DNA of 6,740 bases, from the NCBI GenBank assembly GCA_002781125.1, contig PETJ01000020.1, forward strand, positions 1-6,740, written 5' to 3'. The DNA is from Candidatus Nealsonbacteria bacterium CG01_land_8_20_14_3_00_12 (GTDB lineage: Bacteria; Patescibacteriota; Minisyncoccia; Minisyncoccales; PETJ01). This document shows positions 1 through 5,129 of this stretch, piece after piece; position 1 is the first letter of the stretch; every line of letters begins with the position of its first letter. The notes below the pieces were generated by a model. It had not been told where the DNA came from, did no database searches, and worked only from the letters and a program-made list of their open reading frames with translations. Made by a program: the position numbers and the translations under genes.

Positions 1-2
1 AC

Positions 3-29
3 GCAGCTCTCTTCGCTTTAAAGATTTAG
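3..29 (+). CDS. Possible last 8 codons of an upstream gene (cut by window edge)
   Basis: In this frame the window opens with codons reading A-A-L-F-A-L-K-I and then a TAG stop at 27-29, two bases before the ATG at 32. The Ala/Leu-rich tail would suit the end of a folded protein, and stop-then-start spacing of two bases is typical of an operon. Only eight residues are visible, so no family can be named. The competing reading is that the next gene's own frame, which is also open to the window edge, begins further upstream and this tail is chance. Confidence 0.25.
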   Translation, partial: AALFALKI

Positions 30-31
30 GT

Positions 32-346
32 ATGGCAAAAGAGAATTTAATTAGAAAAAAGGCAATTGAAATTTTAAGGCGCGATAAATGGATTGTGTGG
101 TTCGCTCCTAAAGTAAAATTTCAACAAACTGATGTTTTTGGAATTATTGATTTGATGGCCCTAAAAGGAAAGAGGCAAAAAAATATTCAATTGACAACGC
201 CGCCGAATGTTTCAGCTAAAAGAAAAAAAATAATCAATTTCCTTCAAAAATATAAAGTGGAACTCCCGGTGGAAATCTGGGCCTGGAATTCTCGAAAAAA
301 GGAATTCAAAAAAGAAAGGATTAATATAAAAATAAGGGAAGTTTGA
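32..346 (+). CDS. Small PD-(D/E)XK-like nuclease-fold protein, active site possibly altered
   Basis: This is a 104-residue basic protein. Seen directly: an N-terminal Lys/Arg-rich helix with Glu4; the stretch DVFGIIDLMAL (34-44) with Asp34 and Asp40; a beta-strand-like IQLTT (52-56); a Lys/Arg-rich helix (62-73); and a strand VEIWAW (80-85). I recall this order (DxFGxxDL, then QxTT, then a basic helix and an EIWxW strand) from small restriction-endonuclease-like proteins common in CPR and phage genomes. In active PD-(D/E)XK enzymes the second motif is (D/E)xK; here it is QLTT, so catalysis is uncertain. No substrate or partner is visible. ATG 32 is taken as the start, but the same frame stays open to the window edge (R-S-S-L-R-F-K-D-L-G upstream), so the true start may lie outside. 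It ends in TGA, five bases before the next promoter. Confidence 0.6.
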   Translation: MAKENLIRKKAIEILRRDKWIVWFAPKVKFQQTDVFGIIDLMALKGKRQKNIQLTTPPNVSAKRKKIINFLQKYKVELPVEIWAWNSRKKEFKKERINIKIREV

Positions 347-350
347 GGAC

Positions 351-378
351 TTGACAAGCTTTTTTGGAAATCTATAAT
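351..378 (+). promoter_or_regulatory. Consensus sigma-70-type promoter (TTGACA-16-TATAAT)
   Basis: TTGACA at 351-356 and TATAAT at 373-378 match both consensus hexamers exactly, with a 16-bp spacer. The predicted start is near 385. It lies just after the stop of the nuclease-like gene and points at the short unit that ends in the terminator at 590-621. It is the best promoter match in the window, which implies the small downstream transcript is strongly made. The assignment rests on sequence match only. Confidence 0.8.
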
Positions 379-387
379 ACTTTTTAG

Positions 388-408
388 AACCCCGTAAAAT
401 AAGGGGTT
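388..408 (+). promoter_or_regulatory. Hairpin at the 5' end of the short transcript
   Basis: AACCCC (388-393) and GGGGTT (403-408) form a six-base-pair stem around a nine-base loop, starting about three bases after the predicted transcription start. Four bases later comes a run of five T (413-417). This could be a 5' stabilising stem, a weak attenuator, or the terminator of the preceding gene. It also covers the only SD-like sequence (AAGGGG, 401-406) in front of ATG 409. No known riboswitch or leader family is recognised. Confidence 0.45.
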
Positions 409-459
409 ATGGTTTTTAAAAGTAGAATCGTCAAAGGTCGAGACAATTTAAAAAGGTAA
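409..459 (+). CDS. Possible 16-codon leader peptide ORF
   Basis: ATG 409 opens a 16-codon frame, MVFKSRIVKGRDNLKR, ending in TAA at 457-459. The peptide is very basic. AAGGGG lies only two bases before the ATG and is partly inside the 388-408 hairpin, so translation would depend on that stem opening. The next ORF, at 472, is in the same frame, 12 bases after the stop. It may be a leader peptide, the 5' part of a longer gene broken by TAA, or chance within an RNA gene. Confidence 0.25.
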   Translation: MVFKSRIVKGRDNLKR

Positions 460-471
460 CTTCCAAAAATT

Positions 472-582
472 ATGATTGAAAAGAAAATTTTAACTCCTTT
501 TGTTAACCAAGAAGAACCTGAAACTCCGGAAGAGAAAGAAGAGGGAGAAGAAGAGAAAGAAGAGAAAGAAGAAAGCGAGTAG
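472..582 (+). CDS. Small highly acidic protein, 36 aa, function unknown
   Basis: I do not recognise this gene. ATG 472 opens 36 codons ending in TAG. The first 13 residues (MIEKKILTPFVNQ) are mixed and partly hydrophobic. From residue 14 on the chain is almost only Glu and Lys, with Pro at 16 and 19; 16 of 36 residues are Glu. That tail should be disordered or a charged helix. It is the largest ATG-started ORF lying fully inside the unit bounded by the 351-378 promoter and the 590-621 terminator, which is the main argument that it is real. There is no good SD: AAAAAGG (450-456) sits 15 bases upstream, which is rather far. Alternatives are a small non-coding RNA with a chance ORF, or a degraded 3' end of a larger gene whose frame begins at 409. 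Confidence 0.45.
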   Translation: MIEKKILTPFVNQEEPETPEEKEEGEEEKEEKEESE

Positions 583-589
583 GAAACTT

Positions 590-621
590 AACCGAGCACA
601 TAACTATGTGCTCGGTTTTTT
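590..621 (+). terminator. Strong intrinsic terminator between convergent units
   Basis: The stem AACCGAGCACAT (590-601) pairs perfectly over 12 bp with ATGTGCTCGGTT (606-617) around a four-base loop, and six T follow from the stem's end (616-621). This is a textbook rho-independent terminator for the + strand transcript. The tyrS stop codon overlaps the T run on the other strand. Read in the tyrS direction the same stem is followed only by a weak, interrupted T tract, so it may stop both convergent transcripts with unequal strength. Confidence 0.92.
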
Positions 622-1798
622 AGACCAATCTTACAAACTTTCTTTTCCCCACCTGAATTATCATCCCTTTTTTTATTTGGACAGTTCCTCGCCAATTCTC
701 CTCGATTTTTCCATCAATTTTTACTCCTTTTTGCAAAATTAATCTTTTAGCTTCAGATTTTGAGGAAGCTAATTTTGTTTTAACTAAAAATTCTAAGATA
801 TTTAATTTCTCCTCTTTAATTTCAATTCCCCGTATTCTTGAGGGTAATTTTCTCTCTTTAAAAACTCTTTCAAATTCTTTTTCAGCAGCTTCGGCCGCTT
901 TCTTTCCGTGATAAATCCTAACAATTTCCTGTGCTAAGGCGGCCTTTGCATCCCTTGGATTTAATTTTTTGATTTTTTCAATCTCAGCTAAAGACGTCCT
1001 AGTTAAAAGTTTGAAATAATCGAAAATTAAATCATCGGGAATGGACATAATTTTCCCAAACATTTGGCTAGGAGTATCCTCAATCCAGATACAATTACCA
1101 GAGGTTTTACTCATCGGTCTTCCGTCAATCCCTAAAATCATTGGGCAAGTCAAAACAAACTTTTCTTTATTTCTCATTTTCCCCATCAACTCCCTACCGA
1201 TAAGCATATTGAAAGTTTGATCGGTTCCTCCGATCTCAAGGTCGACATTTAAAAAAACTGAGTCGTAACCTTGAAGCAAGGGATACAGGGTCTCGTGAGC
1301 CCAGACGGTTTGGCCCATTTTAATTCTTCTCTGAAACATTTCCCTTTGAAATAATTTCACGGCGCTAATCTGGGAGGCAATTTTAATAATATCTTTAAGT
1401 TTTAATTTCAAAAGCCAATCTCCGTTGTATTTAATTTTTACTTTTGAGAAGTTCAGTATTTTCCCAGCTTGTCTTTTCCAAGTTTGGATATTTTTTTTAA
1501 CTTCTTTCTCGGACATTAGAGGTCGGGTTTTTAACCTCAGAGAAGGGTCGCCGGCTAAAACGGTTCCCGTGCCAATAACCAAAATGGCTTCATGGCCTAA
1601 ACCAGCAAATTCCTGAAGTTTTCGAAGAGTGACAGTGTGGCCTAAGTGAAGTTTGGGAGCAGTGGGATCAACGCCTAGGTAAAGCCTAATCCTTCTTTTT
1701 TCCATCAATTTTTTTAAAGCCTCCCTGCTCGGTAAAACCTGCTCTACTCCCCGAGTTAAAACCTCTTCGACTTTTTTAGCTTCAATATTTATTTTCAT
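620..1798 (-). CDS. tyrS: Tyrosyl-tRNA synthetase (class I aaRS)
   Basis: It joins tyrosine to tRNA-Tyr using ATP, in the cytoplasm. The 392-residue length is normal for TyrRS. Seen: a Rossmann catalytic core opening with YLGVDPTAPKLHLGH, whose HLGH (51-54) is the HIGH signature; AGDPSLRLKTRP (82-93), matching the AGDP/TRP loop of the family; LLQGYDS (174-180), the tyrosine-site helix; GGTDQ (190-194), typical of TyrRS and not TrpRS; and MSKT (229-232), the KMSKS loop. The C-terminal part (about 332-392, from LNILEFLVKTKLASSKSEAK) is an S4-type RNA-binding domain that contacts the tRNA. The KMSKS loop reads P-MSKT, lacking the usual first Lys. No T-box leader is present: the predicted start site is one base before the ATG. 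It is transcribed divergently from the PBP gene and converges on the 590-621 terminator. Confidence 0.96.
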   Translation of the reverse strand: MKINIEAKKVEEVLTRGVEQVLPSREALKKLMEKRRIRLYLGVDPTAPKLHLGHTVTLRKLQEFAGLGHEAILVIGTGTVLAGDPSLRLKTRPLMSEKEVKKNIQTWKRQAGKILNFSKVKIKYNGDWLLKLKLKDIIKIASQISAVKLFQREMFQRRIKMGQTVWAHETLYPLLQGYDSVFLNVDLEIGGTDQTFNMLIGRELMGKMRNKEKFVLTCPMILGIDGRPMSKTSGNCIWIEDTPSQMFGKIMSIPDDLIFDYFKLLTRTSLAEIEKIKKLNPRDAKAALAQEIVRIYHGKKAAEAAEKEFERVFKERKLPSRIRGIEIKEEKLNILEFLVKTKLASSKSEAKRLILQKGVKIDGKIEENWRGTVQIKKGMIIQVGKRKFVRLV

Positions 1799-1805
1799 AT
1801 TTTTT

Positions 1806-1834
1806 ATTATATCAGTGAATCGAAAAATTGTAAA
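1806..1834 (-). promoter_or_regulatory. tyrS promoter, predicted leaderless
   Basis: On the - strand, TTTACA (1834-1829) and TATAAT (1811-1806) are separated by 17 bp. Counting seven bases past the -10 box puts the transcription start at 1799, one base before the ATG at 1798. No SD is present in front of tyrS, which agrees with a leaderless mRNA. The -35 box overlaps that of the divergent PBP promoter. Confidence 0.7.
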
Positions 1835-1856
1835 TTTAGCTAAAATTTATTAAGAT
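1828..1856 (+). promoter_or_regulatory. PBP gene promoter, predicted leaderless
   Basis: TTGTAA (1828-1833) and TAAGAT (1851-1856) are 17 bp apart, each matching four of six consensus positions, including the key A2 and T6 of the -10 box. The predicted start is position 1863, exactly the G of the GTG start codon. No SD precedes the gene. The match is weaker than the tyrS promoter on the other strand, with which it shares the -35 bases. Confidence 0.5.
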
Positions 1857-1862
1857 TAAATT

Positions 1863-3866
1863 GTGGCTGAAAGAAAATATTACCGGAAAACTTATCAAAA
1901 AACTAAAAAAAGGAGGGGGCTTTTTTTTATTTTAAAATTTTTTGTTTTTTGTTTTTTATTTTTTGTTTTTTTCTCTCTGGCTTTATTTATTTTCTATGCC
2001 AAAGATCTTCCCCGGCCAGAAAAATTTGCTGAAAGGCAACTTCCCCAAACTACTAAAATTTATGACAGGACTGGCGAAATTCTTTTATATGAAATCTATG
2101 GTGAGGAAAAAAGAACCTGGGTCCCTTTAGTTAAAATCCCGGAATATTTAAAGCAGGCAGCGATTTCGGCCGAAGATGCTAATTTTTATCATCACCCGGG
2201 AGTTGATTTTAATGGAATTGTCAGGGCAATCCTGGCTGATTTAAAAATCGGCAGACCGGTTTATGGCGGCTCCACCATCCCCCAGCAATTAATTCGTTCC
2301 ACTTTTTTATCTATTGAAAAAACGGCTGAAAGAAAAACCAGGGAAATTATCTTGGCTCTGGAGTTAGACCGCCGTTATCCTAAAGACCAAATCCTTGAAT
2401 GGTATTTAAATCAAGTTCCCTTTGGCCAAAATGCTTATGGGGTAGAGGCAGCCAGCCAGACCTATTTTAAAAAATCAGTTTCGGAAATATCTTTAGAAGA
2501 GGCGGCTACCTTAGCTGCTTTAATCCGCGCTCCCTACCTTCTTTCTCCTTATGAAGCGGAAGGGAAGGAAAAACTTCTTTTAAGGAAGGATTATGTTTTA
2601 AACCGAATGGCAGACGAAGGGTATTTAACCAAAAGCGAGGCCGAGGCGGCAAAACAAAAAGAATTAAATTTTTCTGAAAAGAGGACCGAGATTAAGGCTC
2701 CTTATTTTACCATTTGGGTACAGGAACAGTTAGAAGAAAAATATGGAAAAGATTTTTTAAGAGAAAAGGGGTGGAAAGTTTATACTTCTTTAGACTGGGA
2801 ATTACAGGAATTAGCAGAAAAAACAGTTAAAGATGGGATTGATAGAAATAAAAATTATAATGCTTATAATGCGGGTTTAGTAGCTATTTCACCAAAAACC
2901 GGGGAAATTTTAGCAATGACAGTCGGAATTGGAAATTATTATGCTTTACCTTATCCAGAGGACTGCCTCGAAGGAAAAACTTGCCTTTTTGATCCAAAGT
3001 TCAATGTTGTCGTTGGCACAAAAGAAAGCCCAGGCCGTCAGCCAGGCTCGGCCTTTAAACCTTTTATTTATGCCACCGCCTTTAAAAAAGGATACACAGA
3101 TATTACCCAAGTTCTCGATGCCTTTACCAATTTTGGTCTTTGGGGAAACAAGGAATACACTCCTCAAAATTATGATGAAAAATTTCGAGGTTGGGTTCCT
3201 TTAAGGCAAGGGCTGGCTCAATCTTTAAATGTGCCCTCAATAAAGGTCCTTTATTTGGCCGGCTCTGAGACAAAATTAGAAAGTTTAGAAATTAATAATT
3301 TCCTGGGGAAAGAGAACACTCTCCTCCAGGGTTTAAAGGAAAGTATTGAGACGGCAAAGGATTTAGGGATAACTACTTTAAACAAGCCAATTTCTGCTTA
3401 TGGCCCGGCAATTGTTTTAGGGGGGGGAGAAGTAAATTTATTAGAAATGACTGCAGCTTACGGTGTTTTTGCTAACGACGGATTGAAAGTAGAGTTATCT
3501 CCAATTTTAAAAATTGAAGATGAAAAGGGAAATGTTATTTTTGAAAATAAAAAAACGCCAAAGAGGGTTTTAGAAAGTCAAATCGCGCAGCTACTCACTG
3601 ATATTTTATCAGATAACGAGGCAAGAACACCGATGTTCGGGCCGAGGTCTCATTTATATTTTGAAAATTATAAAGTGGCCGCTAAAACTGGGACAACCGA
3701 TAATTTCCGGGATTGTTGGACAATGGGCTATACCCCCTCAATTTCAGTTGGGGTTTGGGTGGGTAATAACAATAATACACCAATGATAAAAAAACAGCCC
3801 GCCGCAACCGTGGCCGGGCCAATTTTCCATAGCTTCCTTGAGCAGGCGTTAACTATCCTGCCTTAA
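1863..3866 (+). CDS. Class A penicillin-binding protein (PBP1A-type transglycosylase/transpeptidase)
   Basis: This bifunctional enzyme polymerises lipid II into glycan chains and cross-links the stem peptides outside the cytoplasmic membrane. At 667 residues it has the usual layout. A basic cytoplasmic tail (1-19, ending KTKKRR) and one Phe-rich membrane anchor (about 20-45) come first. The GT51 domain (about 60-240) carries EDANFYHHPGVD (104-115) with catalytic Glu104, GGSTIPQQL (135-143), REIILALELDRRYPKDQILE (160-179) and the YLNQVPFG strand. The transpeptidase domain carries GSAFK (395-399) with nucleophile Ser396 and Lys399, SLN (454-456) and KTGTT (608-612). All catalytic motifs are intact. 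The start is GTG: an in-frame TAA lies six bases upstream (1857-1859) and the next in-frame Met is residue 250. No SD is present. The anchor is encoded by very T-rich DNA (1921-1975), and a run of eight G encodes Gly520-522. The 3' end overlaps dnaN, which faces it, by 14 bp. Being of class A, it is probably a main wall synthase. Confidence 0.95.
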   Translation: MAERKYYRKTYQKTKKRRGLFFILKFFVFCFLFFVFFSLALFIFYAKDLPRPEKFAERQLPQTTKIYDRTGEILLYEIYGEEKRTWVPLVKIPEYLKQAAISAEDANFYHHPGVDFNGIVRAILADLKIGRPVYGGSTIPQQLIRSTFLSIEKTAERKTREIILALELDRRYPKDQILEWYLNQVPFGQNAYGVEAASQTYFKKSVSEISLEEAATLAALIRAPYLLSPYEAEGKEKLLLRKDYVLNRMADEGYLTKSEAEAAKQKELNFSEKRTEIKAPYFTIWVQEQLEEKYGKDFLREKGWKVYTSLDWELQELAEKTVKDGIDRNKNYNAYNAGLVAISPKTGEILAMTVGIGNYYALPYPEDCLEGKTCLFDPKFNVVVGTKESPGRQPGSAFKPFIYATAFKKGYTDITQVLDAFTNFGLWGNKEYTPQNYDEKFRGWVPLRQGLAQSLNVPSIKVLYLAGSETKLESLEINNFLGKENTLLQGLKESIETAKDLGITTLNKPISAYGPAIVLGGGEVNLLEMTAAYGVFANDGLKVELSPILKIEDEKGNVIFENKKTPKRVLESQIAQLLTDILSDNEARTPMFGPRSHLYFENYKVAAKTGTTDNFRDCWTMGYTPSISVGVWVGNNNNTPMIKKQPAATVAGPIFHSFLEQALTILP

Positions 3867-4980
3867 TCGGCATTACCACATAAATATAACTTTGGTCTCC
3901 CATCGGTTTGAAAACCGCTGGCCCTTCTGGCCCGGTTAGCTCGAAAACTACTTCCGGGCTTTTTATGTCTAATAATCCATCAACCAAAAACCGGTGGTTA
4001 AAAGAAATCTCCAGCTCTTTCCCTTTTCCTTTACCAACTAAATAACTGTGGTATTCTCCTAAATCTGGATTTTGACTGAAAATTTCAACTTTCTCGCTTT
4101 TGGGGTCGATTTTTAGTTTAACTTCATTAATTTTCCCGCTAAAAAGAGAGGCTGATTTAATTTGGTTTAAAAATTCATTTCTTTGGAAGACAACCTGAGT
4201 CTCAAATTTTTTAGGCAAAATCTCTTCGTAGTTTGGATATTCTCCTTCAATCAGACGAGAGATAAGCTGAATTTGAGGATGGGCGGTCTCTTCCATTGGT
4301 AATTCAAATAAGATTTGGTTTGGCGAGAAGTAAACCCGGAGTTCCCCTTCTTTTTCTCCAAAAATATTAATGATTTCCCGAGCTGCTTTTTGGGGGAGAA
4401 TTAAGGTATACTCTTTGGATAAAGAGGTTGGCGGAAGATAAAAAGTTTTCTCTCCTAATCGAAAACTGTCGGTGGCTACCATTTTAATAGAGTCTTTTTG
4501 GAAAACAAGATAAACCCCGGAAATTTCAGGTTTGGCTGAAGATATTGCAGGAATATCAACAACAAGGTTTAAACTTTGGCAAAAGGAACGGCTATCAACT
4601 AAAATAGAATCTCCTCCGCTAATTTGAGGGATAATCGGAAAATCTTCGGGATTCAATCCTTTTAGAACTGTCCGATAGTTTTCACACTCGATAGCTAAAC
4701 TAAGCCCCTTTTCTTCTAAAAGAATTTGTTTATTAGGAAGACAGTTAACTAAAGTGGAAAAAAGACGGGCTGGTACGGCAATTTGCCCTTCCCGTTCTAT
4801 TTTAGCCAAACTCCACCATTTAATTGCTAATTCCAAATCGGTCGTTGATAAATTAAGGAAGTTTTTCTCGGTTTTAAGTAAAATATTATTTAAAATTGTC
4901 AAAGATGGGGATTTTGGAGAAACCCTTTCAACGATTCCTAAACCTTCTTTTAATTTTTCTTGTAATATTAAGAGTTTCAT
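3853..4980 (-). CDS. dnaN: DNA polymerase III beta subunit (sliding clamp)
   Basis: It forms the ring dimer that holds the replicative polymerase on DNA and also docks other repair and replication factors. The 375-residue length is typical, covering three clamp domains (about 1-125, 126-253, 254-375). Seen: MKLLILQEKLKEGLGIVERV at the N terminus; the middle-domain signature ATDSFRLGE (169-177; family form ATDGHRL); RLIEGEYPNYEEILP (242-256; family RLIEGxFPDYxxVxP); FNHRFLVDGL (327-336); and the C-terminal YVVMPIK (367-373), the edge of the peptide-binding pocket. It lies 140 bp downstream of dnaA on the same strand, the usual dnaA-dnaN order. No SD precedes the ATG and no convincing own promoter was found, so read-through from dnaA is likely. 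It ends in TAG inside the tail of the converging PBP gene, with no space for a separate terminator. Confidence 0.96.
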   Translation of the reverse strand: MKLLILQEKLKEGLGIVERVSPKSPSLTILNNILLKTEKNFLNLSTTDLELAIKWWSLAKIEREGQIAVPARLFSTLVNCLPNKQILLEEKGLSLAIECENYRTVLKGLNPEDFPIIPQISGGDSILVDSRSFCQSLNLVVDIPAISSAKPEISGVYLVFQKDSIKMVATDSFRLGEKTFYLPPTSLSKEYTLILPQKAAREIINIFGEKEGELRVYFSPNQILFELPMEETAHPQIQLISRLIEGEYPNYEEILPKKFETQVVFQRNEFLNQIKSASLFSGKINEVKLKIDPKSEKVEIFSQNPDLGEYHSYLVGKGKGKELEISFNHRFLVDGLLDIKSPEVVFELTGPEGPAVFKPMGDQSYIYVVMPIKAG

Positions 4981-5120
4981 ATAGTTATTAGTTATTATTA
5001 CTAGTAAGGTGGAAAAAATTTTTTTTCGACTGAAATTGAAACTAAGTGAACTTGTTAAATAGTTGGGGATTTTTTGTAAAAATTTCCTTAACTTTTAATT
5101 TTAGCATTCTCTCCCCCCTT
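4981..5120. other. dnaA-dnaN intergenic region, candidate origin segment
   Basis: This 140-bp gap is strongly AT-rich. It contains an A6T8 tract (5013-5026), and next to it GGTGGAAAA (5008-5016), the complement of TTTTCCACC, which is 7/9 to the DnaA box TTATCCACA. A trinucleotide-like stretch of TTA repeats and a CTA (4993-5003) follows toward dnaN. A run of six C (5113-5118) lies beside the DnaA-box-like site at the dnaA stop. In many bacteria the unwinding element sits in this gap. No gene fits here, and the origin role is inferred from position and composition. Confidence 0.4.
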
Positions 5121-5129
5121 TTATCCACT
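5121..5129 (+). promoter_or_regulatory. DnaA-box-like site overlapping the dnaA stop codon
   Basis: TTATCCACT matches eight of nine positions of the classic DnaA box TTATCCACA. It spans the dnaA stop and the last two codons, next to the C6 run of the dnaA-dnaN gap. It is the best DnaA-box match near either gap. A single site is weak evidence, because chance matches at this level occur. Confidence 0.4.

Noticed and set aside
191..196. TTGACA inside the nuclease-like gene
   Set aside because: No -10 box lies 16-18 bp downstream.
344..346. UGA recoding as Gly (as in Gracilibacteria/SR1)
   Set aside because: All long genes are complete without internal UGA, and the one UGA seen ends a plausible protein.
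385..621. tRNA, tmRNA, SRP RNA, riboswitch or CRISPR in the short unit
   Set aside because: No cloverleaf, CCA end, SRP apical loop, known aptamer pattern or direct repeats with spacers were seen by eye.
500..742. TTG-started Lys/Arg-rich frame of 80 codons
   Set aside because: It is the +1 reading of the purine tract, then runs through the terminator and antisense to the 3' end of tyrS. The acidic ORF ends before the terminator and fits the transcription unit better.
1425..1616. Open frame antisense to tyrS
   Set aside because: tyrS is certain, and this frame has no recognisable product or start signals.
1911..1916. AGGAGG, a perfect internal Shine-Dalgarno sequence in the PBP gene
   Set aside because: It encodes the positive-inside Arg-Arg before the membrane anchor, and no in-frame start follows at a useful distance.
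1942..2130. Phe/Leu-rich open frame within the PBP gene
   Set aside because: A frame-shifted reading of the T-rich membrane-anchor codons. The PBP frame is intact.
2929..3204. Open frames on both strands inside the PBP transpeptidase region
   Set aside because: Shadows of a fully conserved coding sequence, with no family features.
4754..4984. Open frame antisense to the dnaN 5' half
   Set aside because: No promoter or family features, and dnaN is certain.
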